A stretch of 64,000 nucleotides of DNA from an uncultured Clostridia bacterium (GTDB taxonomy: Bacteria > Bacillota > Clostridia > TANB77 > CAG-508). Made by a program: the position numbers and the translations under genes. Positions 51,100 through 59,999 of the stretch are shown piece by piece; the first letter of the stretch is position 1, and each line of letters starts with the position of its first letter. The notes below the pieces were generated by a model that was not told where the DNA came from, did not search any database, and was given only the letters and a program-made list of their open reading frames with translations. The DNA is taken from the NCBI GenBank assembly GCA_934167305.1, contig CAKPKQ010000002.1:1-64000 (forward strand). The letters run 5' to 3'.

Positions 51100-51129
51100 A
51101 GTATAGCATATATTTTATTTGTTTGTCAA
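51100..51129 (-). promoter_or_regulatory. Promoter of the infC operon
   Basis: On the minus strand TTGACA (51129-51124) and TATACT (51105-51100) are spaced 18 nt. Confidence 0.75.
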
Positions 51130-51147
51130 CTATTTTTTACAATTTAC

Positions 51148-51176
51148 TTGACTTTTTTATGTTTTTGTATTAAAAT
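51148..51176 (+). promoter_or_regulatory. Promoter of rplM-rpsI
   Basis: TTGACT (51148-51153) and TAAAAT (51171-51176) are spaced 17 nt. Confidence 0.7.
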
Positions 51177-51194
51177 AATTAAGCATGTGTATGA

Positions 51195-51245
51195 TTGTAA
51201 TTATTTTTAAAGCTTCTCCCCGGTAGCTGAAAAATAATTTCATAT
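51195..51245 (+). promoter_or_regulatory. Candidate L13 leader
   Basis: ATTATTTTTAAAGCTTCTCC, then CCGGTAGCTGAAAAATAAT form a hairpin with ATTATTTTT/AAAAATAAT and AGCT/AGCT stems, in the place where Bacillota carry the L13 leader that lets L13 control its own operon. Family membership is inferred from position and shape. Confidence 0.5.
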
Positions 51246-51281
51246 AGATTATTTGAATTTGAAATGGAGGATATGATTACC

Positions 51282-51719
51282 ATGAATAATACAACATATA
51301 GTATTAAAAAAAGTGAAATTGAAAGCAAATGGTATATTATTGATGCAGCTGATAAGCCATTAGGTAGAGTTGCTGCTGAAGCTGCTAAATTATTAAGAGG
51401 AAAACATAAACCAACTTATACACCTCATATGGATGTTGGTGATCACGTTATTATAATTAACTGTGATAAAGTTGTTTTAACAGGTAGAAAATTAGATCAA
51501 AAAATTTACAGAAGTCATTCAGGATATATTGGTGGAATGAAAGAAACTACAGCTAGAGATTTATTAGCTAAAAATCCTGAAAAAATGATGACTCATGCCG
51601 TTGAAGGTATGCTTCCTCATACAAGACTTGGTAGACAAATGGCTAAAAAATTAAGAGTATATGCTGGTAGCGAGCATGAAAATATCGCTCAAAAACCTGA
51701 AGTTTGGGAGGTAAAATAA
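51282..51719 (+). CDS. rplM: Ribosomal protein L13
   Basis: The start is set at ATG 51282, which gives the usual M-N-N-T-T-Y-S-I-K-K-S-E-I-E-S-K-W-Y; ATGs at 51264 and 51273 are in frame but sit on or next to GGAGG. The 145-residue protein has the family core DAADKPLGRVAAEAAKLLRG and HTRLGRQMAKKLRVYAGSEH. It is a 50S subunit protein, co-transcribed with rpsI. Confidence 0.97.
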   Translation: MNNTTYSIKKSEIESKWYIIDAADKPLGRVAAEAAKLLRGKHKPTYTPHMDVGDHVIIINCDKVVLTGRKLDQKIYRSHSGYIGGMKETTARDLLAKNPEKMMTHAVEGMLPHTRLGRQMAKKLRVYAGSEHENIAQKPEVWEVK

Positions 51720-51720
51720 A

Positions 51721-52125
51721 ATGGCTAAGAAATCTGATAATATTGTTTTTTTAGGAACAGGAAGAAGAAAAAAATCAATTGCTAGAGTAAGATTAGTAGA
51801 AGGAAAAGGAAACATTACTGTTAACGGTAAAGCTTTAGATGAATACTTTGGAACAGAAGTATTAAAAGTTATAGTAAAACAACCATTAGTTGCAACAAAT
51901 ACATTAGATAAATATGATGTTATTTGTAAAGTTGTTGGTGGTGGATTTACAGGTCAAGCAGGAGCTATTCGTCATGGTATAGCAAGAGCATTAAATGAAG
52001 CTAATAGCGAATACAGACCAGCTTTAAAATCTGCAGGATTCTTAACAAGAGATCCTCGTATGAAAGAAAGAAAAAAATACGGTCTTAAAAAAGCTAGAAA
52101 AGCTCCACAATTTAGTAAACGTTAA
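51721..52125 (+). CDS. rpsI: Ribosomal protein S9
   Basis: This 134-residue protein contains GTGRRKKSIARVRLVEGKG, GGGFTGQAGAIRHGIARAL and the conserved basic tail KKARKAPQFSKR that reaches the P-site tRNA. It starts one nt after the rplM stop, with GGAGG inside the end of rplM. It is part of the 30S subunit. Confidence 0.98.
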   Translation: MAKKSDNIVFLGTGRRKKSIARVRLVEGKGNITVNGKALDEYFGTEVLKVIVKQPLVATNTLDKYDVICKVVGGGFTGQAGAIRHGIARALNEANSEYRPALKSAGFLTRDPRMKERKKYGLKKARKAPQFSKR

Positions 52126-52131
52126 AATTCA

Positions 52132-52161
52132 AAAGAAGTTGCAGTATATGCAACTTCTTTT
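52132..52161 (+). terminator. Terminator of rplM-rpsI
   Basis: AAAGAAGTTGCA and TGCAACTTCTTT pair around GTATA, followed by TTTTT. Confidence 0.85.
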
Positions 52162-52169
52162 TTTATGCC

Positions 52170-52256
52170 ATCTTGGACGGAGAATATTGGCACATTTGAC
52201 TAGCAATGAAGAATGAAATTAAATTTTAAAATGTGCCAATATTCTCCGTCCCAGAT
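52170..52256. repeat. Long inverted repeat of a second palindrome family
   Basis: 28-nt arms (52170-52197 and 52229-52256) match with one wobble position: TTGGACGGAGAATATTGGCA against its complement ending CTCCGTCCCA. The loop is about 31 nt. It lies between the convergent rpsI and yunB genes and is unlike the GGGGACGTTTC family. Confidence 0.85.
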
Positions 52257-52267
52257 AGCACAAATAA

Positions 52268-52984
52268 CTATTCTATTATATCTATTGCATTATCTTTTGT
52301 AATTCCATTTAAGTTATAATAAGCATTTGGAATATCTCCTACTATTACTCCTTCTGCTATAAGTACTTGATTTGCAATTACTTCTTCCATTGTTTCTAAT
52401 GGCGTTAGTATTATCACCCTACATTTTATTTCTAAATATATTCTATGCAATGTTTGGTTTATTCCAGCTGATGTAAATTCTGATCTTAAATCAGTCTCCA
52501 TGTCTCCTACCATTTGTACTTTTACATTCACCTTTGGTCCCATACCAGAAAACAATTTACTTCCCAAAAAACTTCCTAATGGAATTTTAAAACTACTATT
52601 TTCCTCTCTTTCCAATTCTTCTTGTATATATACAGGAATATCAGATATTATCTTATTAATTGTAAAAATATTAGTTCCAACTCTATTTATATTTCCATTC
52701 TGATCTTTACTTATTTCAAGTATGTCATCATATTCATATTTTGCCATTACTTCGGTAGCTTTAATGTTTGATACTTTAGTTGCAACAGATTTTGCCATAC
52801 TTTTACAGTTTTTCTCAATTATTGGTTGAATTCCCTTTATGCCAAAACTTGCTGTGCTAATTGCTATTGCAAGTATAATCGCTATTTTAAATAATTTAGA
52901 CAAATCTTTTTGGTTCATATCTCTGTTTTTGAACGTTATTTTAGGTAACCTTAATCGTGATCGTGAATAAATTTTATCACTCAT
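52268..52984 (-). CDS. yunB: Sporulation protein YunB
   Basis: This 238-residue protein has a basic N terminus, one membrane helix (about 32-50) and the conserved segments KIPLGSFLGSKLFSGMGPKV and SAGINQTLHRIYLEIKCRVI that define YunB. YunB is made in the mother cell and contributes to spore formation; its biochemical role is unknown. Its ATG overlaps the end of the SipL-like gene by 8 nt, so the two are co-expressed. Confidence 0.93.
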   Translation of the reverse strand: MSDKIYSRSRLRLPKITFKNRDMNQKDLSKLFKIAIILAIAISTASFGIKGIQPIIEKNCKSMAKSVATKVSNIKATEVMAKYEYDDILEISKDQNGNINRVGTNIFTINKIISDIPVYIQEELEREENSSFKIPLGSFLGSKLFSGMGPKVNVKVQMVGDMETDLRSEFTSAGINQTLHRIYLEIKCRVIILTPLETMEEVIANQVLIAEGVIVGDIPNAYYNLNGITKDNAIDIIE

Positions 52985-54503
52985 GATATCTAGGAATATA
53001 TAATTGTTTTCCTATTTGCAAATTTTCTGAATTTTCTATTCCATTTACCCTACTAATATCTTCCACTGTACTTCCAAATTTCTTTGCAATACTCCATAAA
53101 GTATCTCCTGGTTTTACAAAATATATAATCATACTATATTGACAAGTGCTTCTATCTTCCGCTTCTGTAATCTCATCTATAATAGAAACATTACCATCTT
53201 TTCCACTAATTGCTGTAAACCCTAAGTCCACCCTTATTTCTATACTTTCATCTGGCATTACAACAAAATTTTGTGCCTCTATTTCAATTACCGTATCCAC
53301 ATTGTTGTTTGAATTTATTCCTTCAAAATCCATAGTATAACTAAATGGCAGACTTATTTCTTTTGTTTCTATTCCCACATTTCCTGCATACAAAAAGTTT
53401 AATTTTAAATCTCCATCATATATTATTCTGTCATTTAAAATCGTCTGTTCTTCAATTATAGGTTGAACTTCTACATCATATATTTTTCTACTTCCTATTT
53501 CTGGAATCACTTGTTTTTCCTTTATATTATATGTTTGTTTTCTTGTATTTTGATTTTGCGTTACCTTTATATTTTTCTTACTGAACTTTAATTCATGAGT
53601 TGGACTATATAAATCTTGTATCATTTCTAAATTTTTATTTTCATATGCTTCACAATACACTTCTATTTCTGCTTCAACGTATATAGAATGTTCTTCAACA
53701 TTATTAGGTTTTATAATAATATTTTTTATTTCATACTTTACATTGCAAGTATGTTCTTCACTAATATTCGGTAAATCTATAAATCCAACTACTGGAATAG
53801 TTGCCTCTTTTATATTTATGCGATTATCCTCTGTTAAATATATAATTTTTACTTGTAAATCAGATTTTATAAGTATTTTATTATAACTCGTTTTAACGTC
53901 ACGATTTGTTATTCTTACATCTGCTCTCATCACTTCTACTAAATTATCTGCTTCGTCAATATTAATTGTATCTTTTGCATATATTTTTGTGTTTCCTGTT
54001 CCAATTAACGAATTAATTTGTATTTCCTTATTTAAACATTGTACATCTCTTAAGTTATTTATTTCTTTTGCATATTCAATATTTTCATTTGATGAAACTT
54101 TAGCATCAATTTCTAATATAGCTTTTACGTGTAGTTTCCTACCATTTAACACATGTGCTTCAATTCCCTTTAACACCACATTAGCATCCAAATTCATTTC
54201 ACTTTTTATTTTTTCAACATCAATCATTTGAGTAAAATCTATATTAGTATTCAAACTTCTAACCTGATTTTCTTCTGTATCAGCTAAATACATAATGTAT
54301 GTGTTTACACATCCATCCAGTCTAATTTTCTCATCCATAATTTCTTTTTTATAAATGCAAACAATCCCACTAGCACTGATAATATTTAAAATGTCTGGTT
54401 TCACATCAGGAACAATGCAATCTTCTTCTACTACAAAGCTTTCTCTTTTTTGTCCAATAATTTGATTCAAAGTTAGACTATCCTTTATTGTTTCAATTGC
54501 CAT
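52977..54503 (-). CDS. sipL: SipL-like spore coat morphogenetic protein (SPOCS and LysM)
   Basis: This 508-residue protein has about three SPOCS (DUF3794) modules, recognisable by VPDVKPDILNIISASGIV and repeated beta-rich segments, and a C-terminal LysM domain (YFVKPGDTLWSIAKKFGSTV ending in I-G-K-Q-L-Y-I-P). Architecture and length match clostridial SipL, which binds SpoIVA and fixes the coat to the forespore. Overlap with yunB supports a mother-cell operon. GGAGG precedes ATG 54503. Confidence 0.9.
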   Translation of the reverse strand: MAIETIKDSLTLNQIIGQKRESFVVEEDCIVPDVKPDILNIISASGIVCIYKKEIMDEKIRLDGCVNTYIMYLADTEENQVRSLNTNIDFTQMIDVEKIKSEMNLDANVVLKGIEAHVLNGRKLHVKAILEIDAKVSSNENIEYAKEINNLRDVQCLNKEIQINSLIGTGNTKIYAKDTINIDEADNLVEVMRADVRITNRDVKTSYNKILIKSDLQVKIIYLTEDNRINIKEATIPVVGFIDLPNISEEHTCNVKYEIKNIIIKPNNVEEHSIYVEAEIEVYCEAYENKNLEMIQDLYSPTHELKFSKKNIKVTQNQNTRKQTYNIKEKQVIPEIGSRKIYDVEVQPIIEEQTILNDRIIYDGDLKLNFLYAGNVGIETKEISLPFSYTMDFEGINSNNNVDTVIEIEAQNFVVMPDESIEIRVDLGFTAISGKDGNVSIIDEITEAEDRSTCQYSMIIYFVKPGDTLWSIAKKFGSTVEDISRVNGIENSENLQIGKQLYIPRYHE

Positions 54504-54557
54504 TTTTTTACCCTCCTATTTGTTTTTATTAATATATATTGACAAGGCATAAAAAAA

Positions 54558-54577
54558 ATTCCTAAAATTAGGAATTT
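54558..54577 (-). terminator. Terminator of veg
   Basis: AATTCCTA and TAGGAATT form a short stem with A/T runs on both sides. Confidence 0.65.
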
Positions 54578-54593
54578 TTTTATTTTTGTATTA

Positions 54594-54890
54594 TCATGCT
54601 AAGTTTTTTTGTTTTTTTACTTCTGCTACAGGTGGAATTAATGGACTATAGCCATCACCATCAAATACATCAACTTCAACAGTTCTTGTTAAAACATCAG
54701 TGTAACTATAAGTAACATTTCTATTCTCTTCCTCATATTTTATAACAAAAATATTTGGATAAGCTTTTTCTATTGTAGCTTCTTTTTCAAAGGTCTTGCA
54801 TCTTCCAAGTGAACCTTTAACAATTATCTTTTGTCCTATCATTTCATTAATGTCAGTTTTTAAATTAGTAATATCATTTGGACAAATCAT
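54594..54890 (-). CDS. veg: Veg-family protein
   Basis: The start is set at ATG 54890 (TAGGTGATG upstream). The 98-residue protein has the Veg signature: I-G-Q-K-I-I-V-K-G-S-L-G-R, then TFEKEATIEKAYPNIFVIKY and SYTDVLTRTVEV. Veg is highly expressed in Bacillus and linked to biofilm and spore germination; its molecular role is unclear. In clostridia it often lies close to yabG, as here (yabG starts further upstream in the same orientation). Confidence 0.9.
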   Translation of the reverse strand: MICPNDITNLKTDINEMIGQKIIVKGSLGRCKTFEKEATIEKAYPNIFVIKYEEENRNVTYSYTDVLTRTVEVDVFDGDGYSPLIPPVAEVKKQKNLA

Positions 54891-55069
54891 ATCATCACCT
54901 ACTTCATTAAGATAGGCAAATAATATCATTTTTAGTCGATTTTGTCAAAGAAGGTTTGTTCGTATTTACATTGTTTGATTCAGTGTTCAAAATACTTGCC
55001 AGTCTTATATTACATTTATATTACGATTATATTACAATATTTTTACTAAATCTTCTTCATATATACTTT

Positions 55070-55895
55070 TTATATTGTCAATAATTTCTTTTTTCCATTT
55101 CCCCCTATTCCACTCACACCTCTTTGACCATCTCTAAGTTCACCCTCAATATCCTTTATTGTCACAAACTTTTTTTCATCTGTAATTGCAACTTTTTCAG
55201 CAACAATTATAGGATCCATAAAATCAATTAAAATACGTGCTGGTGATGATGCAAAGTTTGCACCTGCCATCATTATTCCTTCATAATAACTTTGACAAGC
55301 TCCAGCAAAAATTACTAAATCAGCTCTTGTATTATTCTTTCTAGCCTCTTCTACAGTCTTTATAAAATATTCAGAATTCCTATAGTTATATATATCTGTA
55401 AAATTTTTTCCTTTTTTTATCATTCCATCATGACCTGTTATAACTAATATTTCAGGTCTATACTTTCTTACTAATGAGCCAACAAAAGCTGGTTGTTTTC
55501 TTTCTGGAATATTTTTTACAATAGCATTTAAACCAACTTTTTTGTAATATATATTAGATTTTTCACTATACTTTTTATCTCCATCTATATGCAAAATTCT
55601 CCCAGTATGAACTATCGTCTTTTCTCTTACATCTTTATTACTTTTTAATAAATTTTCTCTTACCTTTATCCTTTTTTCAACAGTCTCTTCCATTGCTCTT
55701 AAATGTTGCTCAACCTGATTAGTCTCTATAATTTCTAGGTCATTCACATCACTATCAGCTTGAATTCTAACTGTTAATCCGTTTAAGTATTGCTATATCA
55801 CTATTTCTGGTTTTTATTATTCTTTCTACTATAAAATAAATATCTTTTCCATAAGATAATCTTCCTACTATATCTCCTTTTTTTATTTTTTTCAT
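55070..55895 (-). CDS. yabG: Sporulation protease YabG, split by a +1 frameshift
   Basis: The downstream frame (55747-55070) encodes most of YabG: PAFVGSLVRKYRPEILVITG, GHDGMIKK, VIFAGACQSYYEGIMMAGANF, ASSPARILIDFMDPI. The N terminus is in another frame from ATG 55895 (M-K-K-I-K-K-G-D-I-V-G-R-L-S-Y-G-K-D), with AGGG upstream. Skipping the C at 55781 joins I-A-I-L-K to G-L-T-V-R-I-Q-A-D-S-D-V-N-D-L, the expected continuation, and gives 274 residues. Zero-frame codon 39 is CGG and the frame closes four codons later. YabG processes coat and germination proteins in the mother cell. A real mutation, an assembly error or programmed shifting are the options. Confidence 0.88.
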
Positions 55896-55915
55896 ATCAC
55901 TCATCCCTTCGTATT

Positions 55916-55949
55916 TATGGAGCGCACTGTGCTCCGCTACAATTTTTCA
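55916..55949 (-). repeat. Dispersed hairpin repeat, copy 2
   Basis: GGAGCGCACTGTGCTCCGCT then ACAATTTTTCA is the reverse-oriented relative of 701-734, with a GGAGCGCA/TGTGCTCC hairpin. Confidence 0.6.
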
Positions 55950-56018
55950 TAGACTACTTAACACTGTCTATGCATATAGGGTTATTATATTTTATGTCGA
56001 ATCCTGTAAAATTGTGAA

Positions 56019-56074
56019 TGTCAGTTTGGGGACGTTTCTTTAACTGACATTTTGTCAGTTTGGGGACACATCTT
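56019..56074 (+). repeat. Palindromic dispersed repeat, copy 4
   Basis: TGTCAGTTTGGGGACGTTTC then TTTAACTGACA, followed by TGTCAGTTTGGGGACACATC. It is nearly identical to copy 1 and lies in the divergent gap between yabG and the DUF1015 gene. Confidence 0.85.
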
Positions 56075-56192
56075 GAAGTTTCAGATATACTTTTAGTTAT
56101 TTATTCATTAAGTGGTTTTCATTTCACTTTTTGCTTGTACAATTTATTTTATAGTGATATAATCTTTTTACAAATCAAAAGGAGGATTAATT

Positions 56193-57455
56193 ATGAGTGT
56201 ACCATTTAAAAAGGCAAATATATTATTGCCAAAAAACGCAGAAATGGAAAAGTGGGCAGTTGTAGCTTGTGACCAATATACATCAGAGCCTGAGTATTGG
56301 AAAGAAGTTGAAAATATTGTTGGAGATGCTCCTTCAACACTAAAAATCACTTTACCAGAAATTTATTTAGAGCAAGATAATGTTGCAGAAAGAATCGCAA
56401 ATATCAATAAAGAAATGGATCATTTGCTTTCTACTGACTTTTTTAAAACTTTAGACAATTCTTTAATTTACTTAGAAAGAACTGGAGCTGATGGAAAAGT
56501 TAGAAAAGGTCTTATCGGTATGGTAGATCTAGAAGATTATTCTTATGAAAAAGGTTCTCAATCTTTAATTAGAGCAACTGAAGGAACTGTTTTAGAAAGA
56601 ATTCCACCTAGAGTAAGAGTTAGAGAAAATGCTAGTCTAGAATTACCTCATGTTATGCTTTTAATTGATGATGAGAAAAAAGAAATTATTGAAGGTTTAA
56701 CAGATAAAGTAACTAGCGAAGATGTTGTTTATGATTTTGATTTAATGCAAAATGGTGGACATGTTAAAGGTTATAAAGTTCCTGAAAACTTAATGGACGG
56801 AATATTTAACGGATTAGAAGAACTTGCTGATAAAGATAATTTTGAAGCTAAATATGATGTTAAAGATAAAGGTGTTTTATTATTCTCTGTTGGAGATGGT
56901 AACCACTCTTTAGCAACTGCAAAAGCTTGCTATGAAAACTTAAAGAAAACTATGTCTGAGGAAGAAGCTAAAAATAGCCCTGCAAGATATGCTTTAGTAG
57001 AAGTTGTTAACTTACATAGTGATGCTTTAGAGTTTGAACCAATTCACAGAGTTGTATTCGGTATTGAACCTGCAAAAATGATTGAAGAATTTGAAAAATA
57101 TTATGATGTTTCAAGAACTGCTGGTGAAGGACAAAAAGTTGAATATGTTTATGAAGGAAAAAATGAAACTTTATATATTAAAAATCCAAAGTCTAATTTA
57201 GCTGTTGGTTCTTTACAAATGTTTATTGATGCATATATTAAAGAACATGGTGGAAAAGTTGACTATATTCATGGTGATGATGTTACTAAAGAACTTGGTA
57301 GCAAACCAGGAAATATTGGTTTCTTACTACCTCCTATGGCTAAAACAGAGCTTTTCAAAACTGTAATTCTTGATGGTGCTTTACCTCGTAAAACATTTTC
57401 AATGGGACACAGCTATGATAAAAGATATTACCTAGAGGCTAGAAAGATTAAATAA
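56193..57455 (+). CDS. DUF1015-family protein
   Basis: This 420-residue protein has the DUF1015 landmarks: ANILLPKNAEMEKWAVVACD with the following QYTSEPEYW, R-I-P-P-R-V-R-V-R-E, and FSVGDGNHSLATAKACYENL with the conserved G-D-G-N-H-S motif, ending GFLLPPMAKTELFKTVILDG. The family is widespread in anaerobes and often next to serine or phosphoglycerate metabolism genes; its function is unknown. AGGAGG precedes the ATG. It stands alone with its own terminator. Confidence 0.88.
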   Translation: MSVPFKKANILLPKNAEMEKWAVVACDQYTSEPEYWKEVENIVGDAPSTLKITLPEIYLEQDNVAERIANINKEMDHLLSTDFFKTLDNSLIYLERTGADGKVRKGLIGMVDLEDYSYEKGSQSLIRATEGTVLERIPPRVRVRENASLELPHVMLLIDDEKKEIIEGLTDKVTSEDVVYDFDLMQNGGHVKGYKVPENLMDGIFNGLEELADKDNFEAKYDVKDKGVLLFSVGDGNHSLATAKACYENLKKTMSEEEAKNSPARYALVEVVNLHSDALEFEPIHRVVFGIEPAKMIEEFEKYYDVSRTAGEGQKVEYVYEGKNETLYIKNPKSNLAVGSLQMFIDAYIKEHGGKVDYIHGDDVTKELGSKPGNIGFLLPPMAKTELFKTVILDGALPRKTFSMGHSYDKRYYLEARKIK

Positions 57456-57458
57456 TTT

Positions 57459-57490
57459 AAAAAGGATGTAGCATTTTACTACATCCTTTT
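57459..57490. terminator. Terminator after the DUF1015 gene
   Basis: AAAGGATGTAG and CTACATCCTTT pair around CATTTTA, with T-rich flanks usable by both converging genes. Confidence 0.8.
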
Positions 57491-57493
57491 ATT

Positions 57494-58939
57494 TTATATA
57501 TTTTTTATGTTCTTCTTTTGGAATATTATAAATGTTGGTACTAACATTATTACCATATATATTACTATTATTGCAATTGAAAATGGCAATGTTATTCCTT
57601 CAAATGTTGGTATTCCTCCCCAGAAATATTCTGTTAAATTCCAGTTTGGTGTAACAAAATATTTAATCCAATTTAGTTTCAAGTTCAATGCTAATGTGTT
57701 TATAACTGAGCTTCCCATATAACCTAACAATGAAATAGTTATTGCTAATGCTGAGTTTGTGAATATTGTACTAAATGCAAATGCAAGTGTCATAAGTAAA
57801 ATATACATTGGTGCTTTTCCTAGTGCTTGCATAGCTAAATATTGTATTGTATTTATTTGTTTTACATTATTTATTGTGTGGTCATAGATTATAGTTGGAC
57901 TTTTAAAGCTATCAAATCCTTGTATTAATCCACCTACTACAAATTGCATTAGTGCAACTAATATTATAACTATAATAGCAACAATTATACTGGTTATAAA
58001 TTTAGATGCCAAAATTGTACTTCTTTTATATGGCTTTATTAAAAGTAATTTTATTGTTCCTTTGCTAAATTCTTCGCTCACTATTACTCCTGATGTCATG
58101 ACAAACATTACTATTAAAAATATTTCGTATTGTCCAAATAAATCTATTAATAATCCTTTTGCACTTTCCGTATTCCCTACAGTAGTTCCATTCTCAATGT
58201 CATATTTGTTTATTGCTGCCATTTCTTTAGCTTCATAATATTGTTTTTTAGAATTATAATTTTTCTCTGTTTCATCAAAATCATAACTTCTAATTCCCTC
58301 CATTGCTACCATATAGCTGTTTAAGCAATTGTTTTTATAATCATTTCCATAAGGAATGTCTTTTTCTAATCTCCATGTTGCTATTTGTCTGCTTATTTCA
58401 TAGCCTCTTATCTGGTTTTGAAGTTCCTTTATTTCTAATTTGTCAGTTGTTTTTTCTTGTAGTTCTTTTAATGCTTTTATTTTAGCTTCTTTTTCTTTTA
58501 GCTCTTTCTCTGCAAAATATCTCCAGTCATCTGTGTCTAGCCTTTTTATATATTCATCATATTGTGCTTTTACCACTTTTAATTCTTCTTCATTTTTTTC
58601 CTGATATATATAATAATTTATGTCATATATACAGCTTCTCATTTCTGATTGTATTATTTGAGCTTGCCAACTTTTTTGTCCATATTTTTGCATTAATTTA
58701 AAAATATCTAATTCTGATCTATAATTTGAATATAATTCTTTATCTGTGTTTGGATCAATATTTTTTAGTTGTTCCTCATAAAAGCTTATTTCTTCTCCTA
58801 TATAATCATAGGAATTATCAAAGTCTATTTTGTATATAACATTTGTAAGAATAATAAAGGCAAGTGTAACTAATAGTGTGATTATCAAACTTTTCTTTTT
58901 AAATATTTTCTTTAACTCATTTTGGATTAAACTAATCAA
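57494..58939 (-). CDS. ABC-2 type permease with long soluble insertion
   Basis: This 481-residue protein has a first helix (about 18-36), a long charged coiled-coil-rich loop (about 40-250) with many Glu/Lys, and then about five membrane helices (VMFVMTSGVIVSEEFSKGTI begins the second). It is the ABC-2 subclass with an extracytoplasmic loop, as in bacteriocin or antibiotic exporters and sensors. Its ATG overlaps the end of the ATPase gene by 8 nt, so the two form one transporter. The substrate is unknown. Confidence 0.85.
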   Translation of the reverse strand: MISLIQNELKKIFKKKSLIITLLVTLAFIILTNVIYKIDFDNSYDYIGEEISFYEEQLKNIDPNTDKELYSNYRSELDIFKLMQKYGQKSWQAQIIQSEMRSCIYDINYYIYQEKNEEELKVVKAQYDEYIKRLDTDDWRYFAEKELKEKEAKIKALKELQEKTTDKLEIKELQNQIRGYEISRQIATWRLEKDIPYGNDYKNNCLNSYMVAMEGIRSYDFDETEKNYNSKKQYYEAKEMAAINKYDIENGTTVGNTESAKGLLIDLFGQYEIFLIVMFVMTSGVIVSEEFSKGTIKLLLIKPYKRSTILASKFITSIIVAIIVIILVALMQFVVGGLIQGFDSFKSPTIIYDHTINNVKQINTIQYLAMQALGKAPMYILLMTLAFAFSTIFTNSALAITISLLGYMGSSVINTLALNLKLNWIKYFVTPNWNLTEYFWGGIPTFEGITLPFSIAIIVIYMVIMLVPTFIIFQKKNIKNI

Positions 58940-59837
58940 TTGTATTACCTCCTGTCTTTTTTAAGAATGCATCTTCTAATGATAATTTTTCTTCATTAAC
59001 TTCATACACCTTAATATTATTTTCTACTAATGTTTTTACTATGTTTGGAACTTGCTCTCTTTCAGCTATTATAGTAAATTCTTCTTTTCCTTTTATTTCA
59101 GTTGGTACTGATATTATTTCTGCTATTTTTTCTGTATTATCTACTACTATTTTGTAGTGTGCTTCATTAGTAGTTCTTATTGCTGAAATATCGTTAGTTT
59201 CAATAATTTCTCCATTTTGAATAATACAAACTTTGTTACATAGAGTTTCCATTTCTGCTAAGTTATGGCTTGAAATAAATATTGCCATTCCTTGTTTTGC
59301 TAAAACCTTTAAAAGGTCTCTCATTTCTTTTATACCTTCTGGATCTAATCCATTTGTTGGTTCGTCTAAAACTAATAAATTTGGATTATGTAATATAGCT
59401 TGTGCTACACCTAATCTTTGCCTCATTCCTAGTGAATATTTAGATACTTTATCATTTATACGATTTTCTAATTTTACTAGCCTTACAATCTCCATTATTC
59501 TTTCTTTTGTAATGCCTTTATACATATTTGCAACTAGTTTTAGGTTTTCATATCCTGTTAAATACATATACAAGTCTGGATTTTCAATAATTGCTCCTAC
59601 TCTTCTTATAGCTTTAGTAAAGTCCTTTTTTATGTCATATCCATTTATATTAACCTCTCCACTTGTAATTCCTTGAAGGCCTAATATTAGTTTAATTGTT
59701 GTAGTTTTTCCTGCTCCGTTTGGTCCTATAAAGCCTAAAATATCACCTTCATTTACCTCTAAAGAAACCCCTTTTAAGATTTCTTTTTTACCTATTTTTT
59801 TATGTAGGTCTTTACATTTTAATATTGTTTCTGTCAT
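58932..59837 (-). CDS. ABC transporter ATP-binding protein (BcrA/CcmA-like)
   Basis: The start is set at ATG 59837, with AAAGGGAG upstream; the frame is open 15 codons further. The 301-residue protein has Walker A GPNGAGKTT, signature KYSLGMRQRLGVAQA, Walker B LLVLDEPTNGLDPEG and the H-loop FISSHN, then the C-terminal domain of BcrA-type ATPases. It energises the ABC-2 permease encoded just downstream; export of a peptide antibiotic, a lipid or another toxic compound is the usual role. Confidence 0.92.
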   Translation of the reverse strand: MTETILKCKDLHKKIGKKEILKGVSLEVNEGDILGFIGPNGAGKTTTIKLILGLQGITSGEVNINGYDIKKDFTKAIRRVGAIIENPDLYMYLTGYENLKLVANMYKGITKERIMEIVRLVKLENRINDKVSKYSLGMRQRLGVAQAILHNPNLLVLDEPTNGLDPEGIKEMRDLLKVLAKQGMAIFISSHNLAEMETLCNKVCIIQNGEIIETNDISAIRTTNEAHYKIVVDNTEKIAEIISVPTEIKGKEEFTIIAEREQVPNIVKTLVENNIKVYEVNEEKLSLEDAFLKKTGGNTID

Positions 59838-59999
59838 ATTAAAAAATCTCCCTTTCACTATTTTACAAGAACATTTTACCATTAGATTCTTAAGAAAACT
59901 AGTGGTATTTTATTAAAATTTTATTAAGACTTTTTTATTCATAATACAAACCTTATGCGAATACAATTAAACAAAAGTATTCTTATGGGGGTTTTCTTT

